A stretch of 64,000 nt of DNA from Marinitoga sp. 38H-ov (GTDB taxonomy: Bacteria; Thermotogota; Thermotogae; Petrotogales; Petrotogaceae): contig NZ_LNGH01000002.1 of the NCBI RefSeq assembly GCF_011057715.1, positions 1 to 64,000 on the forward strand. The letters run 5' to 3'. The position numbers and the translations under genes were made by a program. The number at the start of each line of letters is the position of its first letter. Positions within the stretch are counted from its first letter, which is position 1. Under the pieces are notes generated by a model. It ran no database searches and was not told the DNA's origin. It saw only the letters and a list, made by a program, of their open reading frames with translations. This document shows, one piece after another, positions 33,501 through 43,742 of this stretch.

Positions 33501-34193
33501 ATGAAAAAATATATTCTATTAATCTTTTTAATTTTTCTCTATTTGAATTTATTTTCAATAAACATCGTTACTTCTGTTAAACCATTAGAATTGGTTACAA
33601 AAGAATTAGTATCAAATGCAAATATTATAACTGTTTATAAAAATAGTGATTTTAACGTAGAAGATTTTAAAAATATTGATTTATTTATTGTTTTGGATAA
33701 TGAAATAGATTTAAATGAAAAACAAAATTTTGTTAAATTATCAGAAGGAGTATTATATTATCCTTATAATGAAAATCCTTTTTTATGGGCTGATCCATTA
33801 TATACAGTAGTAATTGCATATAAAATAGAAAAAAAATTAGAAAGCATTTATCCTGAAAAAGCCTATGAGTTTAGAAATAATTTATTATCTTTTACACAAA
33901 AACTAGTGGATTTATCTGATGAATTTTCAAAAGTTATTAAAGATAAAAAAATAAATATTTTAGATGTGAATAATACTTTTGTTCATTTTTATAAAAGATA
34001 TAATATTAATTACTCTACTTTAAATGAAGACGAATTGATTACTCAAGAAAAAATAATAATTTCTAATGTTAATTATGACAATTCTATCTTAAATAATCTA
34101 AAAAATAAAAAAATTATAGTTGATATATTTGCATCTCAGTATAATAATATCATAAAATTTTATAAAGATATAATTGATAATTTAGTTAATTAA
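33501..34193 (+). CDS. Degenerate ZnuA-like exported protein
   Basis: This 230-residue protein has a signal peptide (residues 1-20) and the outline of a cluster A-I metal-binding protein: VTSVKPLELVTKELV, NPFLWADPLYTVVIAYKI (compare NPHIWLNP in the real ZnuA) and LDVNNTFVHFYKRYNI (compare YHDSFKYFAKRYNI). At both places the metal-binding His is missing, and the usual C-terminal part is shortened. It stands alone with its own promoter region and terminator. It may have lost metal transport and gained another role. Alternatively it is a relic kept by chance; the frame is intact. Confidence 0.75.
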   Translation: MKKYILLIFLIFLYLNLFSINIVTSVKPLELVTKELVSNANIITVYKNSDFNVEDFKNIDLFIVLDNEIDLNEKQNFVKLSEGVLYYPYNENPFLWADPLYTVVIAYKIEKKLESIYPEKAYEFRNNLLSFTQKLVDLSDEFSKVIKDKKINILDVNNTFVHFYKRYNINYSTLNEDELITQEKIIISNVNYDNSILNNLKNKKIIVDIFASQYNNIIKFYKDIIDNLVN

Positions 34194-34217
34194 AAGACAG
34201 TTTTTGCTGTCTTTTTT
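34193..34217 (+). terminator. Terminator after the ZnuA-like gene
   Basis: AAAGACAG and CTGTCTTT enclose a 6-nt loop, followed by a T run. The stop codon touches the left arm. Confidence 0.85.
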
Positions 34218-34232
34218 CTTTTGGAGGTAAAT

Positions 34233-35420
34233 ATGGAATTTGATGTAATAATAATAGGAGCAGGTCCAGCAGGATTGTTCTGCTCTTATAAAATAAAAAA
34301 TAAGAAAGTATTAATATTAGAAAAAAATGAAAAACCTGGAAAAAAGCTTTTAATTACAGGTGGAGGTAAATGTAATTTTACAAATATTGATGATATCAAA
34401 GAATTATATACTCATTATGGTGAGAAAAAAAACTTTGTTAAAAGAGCATTATATAATTATTCTAACAAAGATTTATTAAATGAAGTTGATTTTGAATATA
34501 TAATTACAGACGACGGAAAAGCATTTCCAAAAAGCATGGAATCAAAAACTGTTTTGAATTGGTTGTTAGAAAAAAATAATAAAAAGAATGTAGAAATTAA
34601 ATATAATATAGAGATTCATAACATTGATAAAACAGAAAAGTTTATGGTAAATACTAATAAAGGAAAATATACTTCAAAGTTTTTAATATTAGCAACAGGC
34701 GGTAAATCCTATCCAGTGTTAGGTTCAAATGGGGATGGATATAAATTTGCAAAAAACTTTGGTCATAATATTGTTAAACCAAAACCTGCTTTAACCCCTA
34801 TTATAATTAAAGATTTTCCTTTTAAAGATTTATCAGGGAATTCAATGAATGTTATAATAAGAAAAGAGAAAAAAATCTTTAAAGGGAATTTATTATTTAC
34901 TCACAAAGGATTCTCTGGACCAGTGATATTAAATTCGTCTAGATATTTTAATGATGGCGATAATATAACAGTTTCCTTTGTAAATATTGACAACGAAGAG
35001 AAATTTAAAAGTGATTTTTTAGAATTATTAAATAAAAATAAGAATGAATTTCTATTTGATGCTTTAAAAAGATATAATTTAACAAAAAGATTTATAGCAA
35101 TAATGTTTAAAAGACTTGATTTAAAAAGAAATAAAAAATGTAATAATGTAAGTAAAGAAGAAAGAAGTAAAATAATCAACTATTTATTCAAACAAAGTTT
35201 TGTTATTGAAAGAGTTGGAGACTTTAACATTGCAATAGTTACTTTAGGTGGCGTGGATACAAAAGAAATCGATTCCAAAACTATGGAATCGAAATTAGTT
35301 GAAAATTTATATTTTATAGGCGAAGTATTAGATGTAGACGGGGACACCGGAGGATATAATATTCAATGGGCTTTTTCTTCAGCTAAAGCCGCTAGCGATA
35401 ATATAAACAAGATAATATAA
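34233..35420 (+). CDS. BaiN/HI0933-family flavoprotein
   Basis: This 395-residue FAD-dependent oxidoreductase has the dinucleotide motif IIIGAGPAGLFCSYK at the N-terminus, then KPGKKLLITGGGKCNFTN, LATGGKSYPVLGSNGDGY and a C-terminal FAD-binding GEVLDVDGDTGGYNIQWAFSSA. The family (YhiN/HI0933/BaiN) has few characterised members, one being the bile acid reductase BaiN; most are of unknown substrate. The ATG at 34233 follows GGAGGTA. Confidence 0.9.
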   Translation: MEFDVIIIGAGPAGLFCSYKIKNKKVLILEKNEKPGKKLLITGGGKCNFTNIDDIKELYTHYGEKKNFVKRALYNYSNKDLLNEVDFEYIITDDGKAFPKSMESKTVLNWLLEKNNKKNVEIKYNIEIHNIDKTEKFMVNTNKGKYTSKFLILATGGKSYPVLGSNGDGYKFAKNFGHNIVKPKPALTPIIIKDFPFKDLSGNSMNVIIRKEKKIFKGNLLFTHKGFSGPVILNSSRYFNDGDNITVSFVNIDNEEKFKSDFLELLNKNKNEFLFDALKRYNLTKRFIAIMFKRLDLKRNKKCNNVSKEERSKIINYLFKQSFVIERVGDFNIAIVTLGGVDTKEIDSKTMESKLVENLYFIGEVLDVDGDTGGYNIQWAFSSAKAASDNINKII

Positions 35421-35444
35421 ATAAAATTAATTAAAATATATAGA

Positions 35445-35834
35445 CTAGTTTAATGGTAAATTATATGAATTCCAACTTAATATTCCACCTGAGATATTAT
35501 ATACATTTTTAAATCCAAGTTCTTTCATAATATCTAATGTTTTCCCGCTTCTATTGCCTGATCTGCAATAGATAATATATGTTTTGTTTTTGTCTAATTT
35601 AGAGAGTTCAGACTTAAAAGAAGAATTATAATAATCAATATTAATGGCATTTACTATATGTCCTGAATTAAACTCTCCAGGTGTTCTTACATCTAAAATA
35701 ATTACATCTTCTTTTAGAATCAAATCATAAGCTTCTTTAGGAGATATGTTTTGAAATTCTTGTTTTGGAATAAAAAAATTAATCACTAAAACAACTATAA
35801 TAACACTAAAAATAATAAAAAATACTTTTTTCAC
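35445..35834 (-). CDS. Membrane-anchored rhodanese-like protein
   Basis: This 129-residue protein has an N-terminal hydrophobic segment (residues 4-22) and a single rhodanese domain: VIILDVRTPGEFNSGHIVNAINI and the active-site loop YCRSGNRS with catalytic Cys. It probably acts outside the membrane in sulfur transfer. Transcribed alone, divergent from the DMT permease gene. Confidence 0.9.
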   Translation of the reverse strand: MKKVFFIIFSVIIVVLVINFFIPKQEFQNISPKEAYDLILKEDVIILDVRTPGEFNSGHIVNAINIDYYNSSFKSELSKLDKNKTYIIYCRSGNRSGKTLDIMKELGFKNVYNISGGILSWNSYNLPLN

Positions 35835-35861
35835 TTTATCACCCTTTCATAGGAGGTATTT

Positions 35862-36659
35862 ATGATTAATTTAATTTTAGCTATAATATGCAGTTCTCTT
35901 ATCGCTTTAATATTTAAATATTCACAAAAATTCAAACCAAATATTTTTTTAGTAACTTCAGCTAATTATTTTATAGCATCAATGATTAGTTTTTTTTTAA
36001 TAGATAAAAATTTTACAAATTTTCCAATTCTACTTGGTATTCCAACAGGATTAATATTTTTTCTTTCATTCTTATTTTACCAAAAAAGCATTAAAAATAA
36101 TGGAGCAACACTTTCTGGAGCTTTTGCTAAATTAGGTATTTTATATCCAGTTTTTTTATCAATGGTAATATGGAAAGAAATACCTAAAATTATTAACTTA
36201 GCGGGAATATTTTTAGCGATATTAGGAATAATAATCATTTATTTTCCTGCTAAAGGGATAAAAATAAATTCCGATTTAATATTATTATCTTTATTTGGAG
36301 GAATATCCGAATTTACTAACAAAATTTTTCAGAAATACGGTATGATTGAACAAAAAGATATATTCTTATTTTTTGTATTTTTATCAGCTATGATATTTAG
36401 TTTATTTAAAGTAAAAAAACTATCAAAAAAAGATATTATTATAGGCTTTTTAGTGGGAATACCAAATTTGTTTTCTTCATATTTCTTAATATTGGCATTA
36501 GATAATATATCAGCTCCAATTGTATTTATTTCCTATTCTACAGGAAGTATATTATTAATTACATTAGTTAGTTATTTCTATTTCAAAGAAAAAATTAGTA
36601 TCAATCAAAAAGTTGGCCTTTTTACAATTTTAATTTCTTTGATATTATTAAATTTATAA
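35862..36659 (+). CDS. EamA/DMT-family permease
   Basis: This 265-residue protein has about ten hydrophobic helices in two EamA-like halves, with a WKEIP motif at the end of the first half and FKEKIS at the equivalent place in the second. Substrate unknown; the superfamily exports metabolites or drugs. Its end overlaps the convergent sbcC by six bases. Confidence 0.85.
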   Translation: MINLILAIICSSLIALIFKYSQKFKPNIFLVTSANYFIASMISFFLIDKNFTNFPILLGIPTGLIFFLSFLFYQKSIKNNGATLSGAFAKLGILYPVFLSMVIWKEIPKIINLAGIFLAILGIIIIYFPAKGIKINSDLILLSLFGGISEFTNKIFQKYGMIEQKDIFLFFVFLSAMIFSLFKVKKLSKKDIIIGFLVGIPNLFSSYFLILALDNISAPIVFISYSTGSILLITLVSYFYFKEKISINQKVGLFTILISLILLNL

Positions 36660-39452
36660 CTCAATAATATTTTCTGCCATTTCAGAAAAAGTTCCATCAT
36701 GAGTTACTATAAAAGCTTGTTCAATTTCGTTCAGCATATTTTTAAGGTTTTCAGCTAACATATTTCTTCTTTCTTCATCAAGATTTATAGTAGGTTCGTC
36801 TAATATATATAAATTAGCTTTTGATAATAAATTTGCTAAAGCTGTTCTGAGTGATATAGCAACACTTACTTGTTCACCGCCAGATAAAATTGAAAATTCT
36901 CTTTTACCTTTTGATGGATCTTCAAGTATTACTAAATAATCTTTTTCAGAATCCCAAATAATAGTTTCATTTTTTCCAGTCATCTTTCTATAATTTTCTG
37001 TAGCTAATGATGATATGAATTTTGTAAATTCGGAACTAACATATTTTCCCATAGATTTTATGTTATTTCTAAAATCTTTTGTTAGGGTTAATTTTAATTC
37101 GTATTTTTTTAAACTTAATTCATATTTATTTTTTTGTTTTTCAATTTCCATTTTTTCTTGTAATTTTATATTTAGATTTTTTAATTCATTTTTATATTCG
37201 CTTAGCTTAGATGAAATTTCAGTGCTTTTTTTGTGTAAATCGCTAATTTTTGATTCGATTTTAGATAATTCGTTGTTTAATACCTCTATATTATCATATT
37301 CATTTACTTTCTTATTGAGATTTAGTATGTTATTTGATATATGAGATATTTCATTATTTATTTTTTCTAAGTCTAAATTGAATTTTTCTAATTTCTCAGC
37401 TAAATCTTTATTTTTTATATAATCTTCGTATTTTTCTTTTAATAATAATTTTTTCTTTTCTTTTTCTCTAATATTGTTTTCAATGCTTTCTACTTCTACT
37501 AATATTTTTGATAATTCTTTTTCTTTTAAAGTTAAAGTATGTATACCACTATTTAATTCCTTTATTTCCAATAAATGTGATTCTTTGTTTTTATTCAAAT
37601 CATCAATATTATTTTTTAATTTGTTTATTTCCACATTATTTTTATCTATATTTTCCTTTAGATTTTTTAATTCATTTTCCAATTTGCTTTTTTTAAAAAT
37701 AATATTATTTTTCTTATTTTCAAAATCATTTTTTTTCTCATATAGATTTTCGTATATTTTTTCTATATTATTTTTTTCAATAATTTTTTCCTCTTTTTGA
37801 TTTTTAATTTTTTCTATATCTAACAACTTATTTTTTATAGTTTCAATATGTACTTTGACATCATTAATTTTATTTTCCAATGTGCCCTTTTTATTTTCTA
37901 AATCTACTAAAGATATTAATTTTTCATTAATAAATTCTATTTCTTTTTCTAAATTTATAATATTTAAATCAAAGTAATTAGTACTCCCGCCTTTTTTTTC
38001 TAAGTTAATACATTTTTCATTTAAAATGGGGCAAATACCATCTTGTAGTTGTTCTTTAGATTTTTTTATATTTTCTAATTTTAAAATCACTTCTTTTTGC
38101 TTAAACTCAAATTCTTTTTTTTCATATAATTTCAAAATTATATCATCTAAAGAATTTTGAAAAATATTCAATTCATCCTCTTTCTCCTTTAAAATTTTTC
38201 TTAAATATTCCTCTTCTGAAATTTTATTGTTAATGTCATTTATACTTCTTTCTAATTCTTTATACTTTTCATAATCTCTTTTAAATAACTCAAAATCTTC
38301 TAATAATTTTTTTTCAGTATTAATAATATTATTCAATTCATTTGTTTTCTCTATTAAATTATTGTTTAGTTTTAAGTTTTCGCTTAATAATTCATTTATA
38401 GAATTTTCACTTTCTTCTATTTTCTCATTAATATTTTTTATTTCAACTTCTAAGACGTTAATATTATTTAATTTTTTATTTATATCCTCTTGTATTTTTT
38501 TAAGTTCTTTTTCTTTATTTCTCAACTCTCTTTCTTTCATATACAAATTATTTAATTCATGCTCTATTTCAATATATTCATTATATCCACTTTCAGTATT
38601 ATTAACTATTTCTGTAGCTTTTTGAGATTCAATTATTTGTTTTTCAATAGTATTTTTATTCTTTTCTAAAATTTTCTTCTTTTCTTTTTCGTTATATAAA
38701 GTATTATTTAATGTTTTTAGATCATCAAGTTTTTTTTGAATGGCTTTTCTTTCATTTTCTAAATTAGAAAATATTTCTTCTAACTCATTTTTTTCTTTTT
38801 CAATATTAAAAATATTATTTTTAATATCTTTAATGTTGTCTTCAATATTTTCATAATTCTTCAATTGTTCAGATAATATATTAATTTTTTCATTATCTGC
38901 TAATATTTTTTTACTGTATTCATTTTCAACACTTAAAAGCGAAGAAAATATTTTTTCATAAATTTCTGTATCAAATATTTTATTAAACAATTCTTTTCTT
39001 AAAGCAGGGGTTAGATTAAAAATATTTACTAAATCATTTTGATATGCACTAATTATATTTTTAAAAATATCTTTAGTATTTTTACCATTTATACCAGCTA
39101 ATTCACCAATTTTTTCTAAAACAATATTTTTTCTTTCAGATATAATATTTCCATTTATATCCCTTAAAACATATTTGCTTTGACTGCCTATTTTTCTCTC
39201 TACAATATAATCAACAAAATCATTTCCAGTAAATTCAACAATTATTGTTGCTGTTTTTTCTTCTTTGCTTACAGCGTTTTTTAAGTTGTTATCTCTTGGT
39301 TCAACATCGAAAAGAACTATGCCTAAAGCTTCAAAAATGGAGCTTTTCCCTGCACCGTTTTTACCTAATAATAAATTTATTCCAGATTTAAATTCAAGTG
39401 TAGTATCTCTATGATTTCTATAGTTTCTTAATTGAATTTTATTAATTTTCAT
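36654..39452 (-). CDS. sbcC: SbcC/Rad50-like ATPase
   Basis: This ~932-residue SMC-like protein has N-terminal Walker A LLLGKNGAGKSS, long coiled coils, and C-terminal signature ILSGGEQVSVAISLRTAL plus Walker B LYILDEPTINLDEERR. It works with SbcD on DNA double-strand ends and hairpins. The hook at mid-chain reads GICPILNEKC (Cys474 and Cys481), that is C-x6-C instead of the canonical zinc hook CxxC. The ATG at 39452 is preferred over a GTG at 39461 lying within the ribosome binding site. Overlaps sbcD by 11 bases. Confidence 0.92.
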   Translation of the reverse strand: MKINKIQLRNYRNHRDTTLEFKSGINLLLGKNGAGKSSIFEALGIVLFDVEPRDNNLKNAVSKEEKTATIIVEFTGNDFVDYIVERKIGSQSKYVLRDINGNIISERKNIVLEKIGELAGINGKNTKDIFKNIISAYQNDLVNIFNLTPALRKELFNKIFDTEIYEKIFSSLLSVENEYSKKILADNEKINILSEQLKNYENIEDNIKDIKNNIFNIEKEKNELEEIFSNLENERKAIQKKLDDLKTLNNTLYNEKEKKKILEKNKNTIEKQIIESQKATEIVNNTESGYNEYIEIEHELNNLYMKERELRNKEKELKKIQEDINKKLNNINVLEVEIKNINEKIEESENSINELLSENLKLNNNLIEKTNELNNIINTEKKLLEDFELFKRDYEKYKELERSINDINNKISEEEYLRKILKEKEDELNIFQNSLDDIILKLYEKKEFEFKQKEVILKLENIKKSKEQLQDGICPILNEKCINLEKKGGSTNYFDLNIINLEKEIEFINEKLISLVDLENKKGTLENKINDVKVHIETIKNKLLDIEKIKNQKEEKIIEKNNIEKIYENLYEKKNDFENKKNNIIFKKSKLENELKNLKENIDKNNVEINKLKNNIDDLNKNKESHLLEIKELNSGIHTLTLKEKELSKILVEVESIENNIREKEKKKLLLKEKYEDYIKNKDLAEKLEKFNLDLEKINNEISHISNNILNLNKKVNEYDNIEVLNNELSKIESKISDLHKKSTEISSKLSEYKNELKNLNIKLQEKMEIEKQKNKYELSLKKYELKLTLTKDFRNNIKSMGKYVSSEFTKFISSLATENYRKMTGKNETIIWDSEKDYLVILEDPSKGKREFSILSGGEQVSVAISLRTALANLLSKANLYILDEPTINLDEERRNMLAENLKNMLNEIEQAFIVTHDGTFSEMAENIIEL

Positions 39453-40584
39453 TTTCTTCACCTTCTAAAATCACATCTAAAAAATGATCAAATGAATCAA
39501 AGATTTCTTGTGAATTATCATATACCTTATTTTTTAATGTTTCCAAATATTCAATAGTTTTTTTACTATTTGCAGAATAAATATTATCCCATGTTTTTAT
39601 AATATTTTCTTCTATAACTTTTTTATCTATGTTTTCTATATCATAACTTTCTGATATATTAGAATAATTTATATTAAATATCACCTTTAGCGCACCTTTT
39701 TCTAATAATATTTTTTCATAATTATCGATATTATCAATACTGTTTTTTGAATTAATATTTATTTTAATTATTTCACCTTTTTCAATATCTAAATTTTTTA
39801 TTTCAAAAAAATTTGAATCAAAATTGTATGTAGATATTTTTCTTTTTTTTGATTCAAAAAATTCATATTTATTTGTCTCGGTATCATATATAATATAACT
39901 TTTATTACCTTTTTCATTTAAATCCCAGTATTCTGGACATCCTGGTACGAAAAAATATGGATTTTCTTTAGGATAATATTTATATGTATGCAAATGACCT
40001 CCAGCTATATATAAAACTTTACCTTTAAAAAGGTCAATAATTTCACTTTTTGTGCATCCAGGAATAAAATTTCCTCCAATACCGGTATGAACAATAACAA
40101 TATTTTTATTATTTTCATCAATATTTTTTGATAATTCAATCAAAACTTCATCAATTATTACTCCCTGATACGGCACTCCATAGAAATAAATATTATCTTT
40201 GATATATGGTTCAAAAATAAAATTATCATTAATTTTTTTAGTTTTTGGCATTATAACTAAATTCCTATTTTCTAAATACTTTATCCATGAATCGTCATGA
40301 GTATATATCTTATCGTGATTACCTTCAATTAATAACACATCTATATTATTTTCTTTTAATTTATTTAATATTTTTTCAGTTCTAAATAATATATCAGGTA
40401 ATAATGAACTTCTATCAAATAAATCTCCTGCGATTATAAATACGTCTACTTTATTTTTGATAGCTTCATTAACTATATATTCAGCCGCATTAAAATAATC
40501 TTCATATCTTGTTTTAGAATATTCACCAATACCACCAACAGGGCGCCTTCCTAAATGCCAATCAGATGTATGCAATATCTTCAT
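39442..40584 (-). CDS. sbcD: SbcD/Mre11-like nuclease
   Basis: This 380-residue metallophosphoesterase has the five Mre11 motifs: HTSDWHLGR, AGDLFDRS, EGNHDKI, IVHTGIGG and AGGHLHTYKY. It is the nuclease partner of SbcC. The C-terminal ~100 residues would bind the SbcC coiled coil. Third gene of the addB-addA-sbcD-sbcC operon. Confidence 0.95.
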   Translation of the reverse strand: MKILHTSDWHLGRRPVGGIGEYSKTRYEDYFNAAEYIVNEAIKNKVDVFIIAGDLFDRSSLLPDILFRTEKILNKLKENNIDVLLIEGNHDKIYTHDDSWIKYLENRNLVIMPKTKKINDNFIFEPYIKDNIYFYGVPYQGVIIDEVLIELSKNIDENNKNIVIVHTGIGGNFIPGCTKSEIIDLFKGKVLYIAGGHLHTYKYYPKENPYFFVPGCPEYWDLNEKGNKSYIIYDTETNKYEFFESKKRKISTYNFDSNFFEIKNLDIEKGEIIKININSKNSIDNIDNYEKILLEKGALKVIFNINYSNISESYDIENIDKKVIEENIIKTWDNIYSANSKKTIEYLETLKNKVYDNSQEIFDSFDHFLDVILEGEENEN

Positions 40585-40598
40585 TTTTTCACCTACAA

Positions 40599-43500
40599 TT
40601 ATAATTTAATTATTTTCTCTTCTAATAGCTTTTCAAATTTTTCATTTGGTTCTACTTCTATTATTTTCCCATTTTTCAAACTAATAACATAACCTTTTTT
40701 AGGGAATCCAAAATCTTTTAAAAGATACATATAAAACTGTAATTGGAATTTGTAATCATTAATTTTTTCAGGATTATTTAAATCAGAATATTTATAATCC
40801 AATATTTCAATATTATTATTTTCAAAGACGACCCTATCAGGAACCCCAAAAATCATATATTCTTTATTATTTATTATTTTTCTTTTTACTAATCGCCATT
40901 CTGTTTTATAATTTTCATATGAAAATAATCTTTTTATCAAATTATTATCTAATTCTTTTGGAAGTATATCTAATTTAATTAGATTCTTTATTTGGCTAAA
41001 ACTATTTATACTTTCCATTAAAGAATGTAATTCAGTGCCCTTAAAAATATATTCCTGTTCAGAAAAGAAATCATTTAAATCCACTTTTATATAATTTTCA
41101 TCTGTTAAATCTTCGCTGGTTTCCTCTCTTTTTAATTCATTTATGATATATGTAGGTGCAATATATTTCTTATACGCAAAATAATTTAAATCTTTTAAGT
41201 TTTTTTCATTAATATCAGCCGTCATATTATTATTAATATTTTCTTTAGGTTTAATTTCGTATTTTATATCATTTGAAGAAATGATATCTATTTTTTCATA
41301 TTTAACTTTTTTAAATAATTCAGATAAAGTATTGGATTTTTTATTTTCAACAATAATAGGAATCAACATTTCCTTAGGTCTTGTTATAGCTACATATAGC
41401 AATCTTAATTCTTCGGTATCTTCTAAAAATTTATTAATATCAAACATTTTTAAATATTTTTCACCAAGTTCTATTTTTATCTTATCCTGCATAGACAGTG
41501 AAGATATATCCATACTTTTTATCTTTTTTAAAAATAATTTTTTTAATATGAAATATCTTATATTATTATCCGGAAGAGAAAATTCAACATTTTCTTTAGA
41601 TATTTTCATATCTTCATCACTTTTTTCTTCACTATTAATTTGTGATTTTTTATCTAATCCACTTAAAATCACAATTGGAAATTCTAAACCTTTTGATTTA
41701 TGTATAGTTAAAACCCTTACAACATTTTGTTTTTCATCTTCTATAGCTGCTTCACTTTCTGTAAGTTCAGATGTTTTTCTAAGTAATCTAATTAATTCTG
41801 AAAACGAAACCGCTAATGTATTATATTGTTCTGCTTCGTTTATAAGTTTTTTCACATTAGCTATTGCATAATGAGAATCAGGTAGTATAGTTAATTTGGA
41901 TAAATAATTATTTTCTGTAATTAACCCTTTTAAGATAATAGTGGGCTTTAAATAATATTTTAATTCTACATACTTTTTTAAAACTTCAAATCCTTTTTTT
42001 TCAGAATCAGATAATATATTTTCTTTTTCAACTGTTTCATATAATGATTCATATTTTTTTTCTTTTTTAATTTTTACTAATTTATTTAATTTTTCAAAAT
42101 TCATTCCAACCATTAAAGACATCATATAGCTTATAAAATTAAAATCATTATGTGGGTTTTGTACAGCGTTTAATGCTAGTAATACAGTCTGAACCTCGTT
42201 TTTGTTATAGAATGATTTACTACCTAAAATATAAAAAGGAATATTATACTTTTTAAAAGCAATTCTAATAGGTTCTTCTGAATTTTTTAATTCTCTAACC
42301 AAAACAGCTATATCATTATATTTAATTTCTCTTTCTTCAAAAACTATTTTTCCATTTTCTCTTTTTCTAAATTTCATTTTTTTCCCAATTAAAGAATTAA
42401 TAGTTTTAGCAATTGTTTCATATTCCACATAATTCTTGTTATCTTTAGAAACAAACACATATTTTATTCTATGTATATCATTATTCCCAATAGTTGGAAT
42501 AACGTCATCTTTGGTTTCTTTTTCATATTCTGATTTATCCTTATCTTCACTATATAATAAGCTATTAAAAACGTCTATGTATTCTTCTTTGGAATAATTT
42601 TCTAAAAACTCTTTATTAAACAAAACATCTTTTGAGAAAGCATTTGCAAATTCTACAATTGAAGCATTTGAACGTCTGTTTATGTTTAATTGAAATCTGC
42701 TATTTTCATCAAACTCTTTCTCTGTAACAGCAAAAACAGATACATCAGCACCTCTAAATCTATAAATTGATTGCTTTCTATCTCCAACATAGAATATATA
42801 ATTATTTTTATTATGAATCTTATCAAATAACGCTTTTTGAAGAAAATTTGTATCTTGATACTCATCAACTATAATATATTTAAATTTTCTTTGGTATTTT
42901 TCTTTTATTCTTTCTTCATCTAAAGTTTCCAGTGTTTTATCAAGTACTCCTTTAAAATCAAATTGATATTGATCATTTGTATATGAATAATATATTTCTT
43001 GAGCAATTAATACAGATATTTTAAATAACCATAATACATCATTAAAATCTTTATTGATTAAATCTAATTCTGGAACAGAACTTAATTTCATTTCTGTTCT
43101 CCAATTTTTTAATGTATCAGACAATACATTTTTAAATGTATCTAATTTCAATTCTTTAAGTATATATTTTAAAGATTTTTCAAATATTTCTTTATTCTCT
43201 AATATTTCTTTTAAATATTTATTGACTGTGTATTTTCTATCGTTTAAAAAATTAGTTAATTCATTTAAGTCATATTCTGTATTTTCGTATAATTGAAATA
43301 ATATTTTCAAAGTATTATATATAGCTTTTTCTATTTCCAACTCCATTCTTAATTCATTAATAATGGTAAAATTAGGATCAACACCAATAATAATATTATT
43401 ATCTCTTAATATTTTAGAGCAAAAACTATCTATAGTCATTATCCATGATCTATTTAAATTAGTTTTTACTTGTCTCCAATATTTATAATTTTTCCCTTTT

Positions 43501-43742
43501 TCTAATTTTTTATCTACTTCTTCTAAAATTCTTTCTTTCATTTCACCCGCAGCTTTATTAGTAAATGTAACTGCTAATATATTTTGAACAATATCGGGAT
43601 TATTTTCCTTTTCGTATTTTTCTAATATTGCTAAATAGTATTGTGTTATAGTATATGTTTTTCCTGTGCCAGCTGAAGCAGATATAAAATAGTTTTTATC
43701 TAAGTTTTTTTTCATTTCTTCAATATTTAATACATTAGGCAT
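40599..43742 (-). CDS. addA: AddA-like helicase-nuclease
   Basis: This 1,047-residue protein combines an SF1A helicase and a RecB-type nuclease. Motifs: ISASAGTGKTYTI (I), FKYIIVDEYQDTNFLQ (II), GDRKQSIYRFRGAD (III), RVLTIHKSKGLEFPIVI (V), LLYVAITRPKEML (VI), and C-terminal DRVVFENNNIEILDYKYSD with the nuclease Asp and Lys, then QLQFYMYLL. With AddB it resects DNA ends for recombination. The ATG at 43742 has GAGGTGA six bases upstream, better than 43751. Confidence 0.94.
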   Translation of the reverse strand: MPNVLNIEEMKKNLDKNYFISASAGTGKTYTITQYYLAILEKYEKENNPDIVQNILAVTFTNKAAGEMKERILEEVDKKLEKGKNYKYWRQVKTNLNRSWIMTIDSFCSKILRDNNIIIGVDPNFTIINELRMELEIEKAIYNTLKILFQLYENTEYDLNELTNFLNDRKYTVNKYLKEILENKEIFEKSLKYILKELKLDTFKNVLSDTLKNWRTEMKLSSVPELDLINKDFNDVLWLFKISVLIAQEIYYSYTNDQYQFDFKGVLDKTLETLDEERIKEKYQRKFKYIIVDEYQDTNFLQKALFDKIHNKNNYIFYVGDRKQSIYRFRGADVSVFAVTEKEFDENSRFQLNINRRSNASIVEFANAFSKDVLFNKEFLENYSKEEYIDVFNSLLYSEDKDKSEYEKETKDDVIPTIGNNDIHRIKYVFVSKDNKNYVEYETIAKTINSLIGKKMKFRKRENGKIVFEEREIKYNDIAVLVRELKNSEEPIRIAFKKYNIPFYILGSKSFYNKNEVQTVLLALNAVQNPHNDFNFISYMMSLMVGMNFEKLNKLVKIKKEKKYESLYETVEKENILSDSEKKGFEVLKKYVELKYYLKPTIILKGLITENNYLSKLTILPDSHYAIANVKKLINEAEQYNTLAVSFSELIRLLRKTSELTESEAAIEDEKQNVVRVLTIHKSKGLEFPIVILSGLDKKSQINSEEKSDEDMKISKENVEFSLPDNNIRYFILKKLFLKKIKSMDISSLSMQDKIKIELGEKYLKMFDINKFLEDTEELRLLYVAITRPKEMLIPIIVENKKSNTLSELFKKVKYEKIDIISSNDIKYEIKPKENINNNMTADINEKNLKDLNYFAYKKYIAPTYIINELKREETSEDLTDENYIKVDLNDFFSEQEYIFKGTELHSLMESINSFSQIKNLIKLDILPKELDNNLIKRLFSYENYKTEWRLVKRKIINNKEYMIFGVPDRVVFENNNIEILDYKYSDLNNPEKINDYKFQLQFYMYLLKDFGFPKKGYVISLKNGKIIEVEPNEKFEKLLEEKIIKL

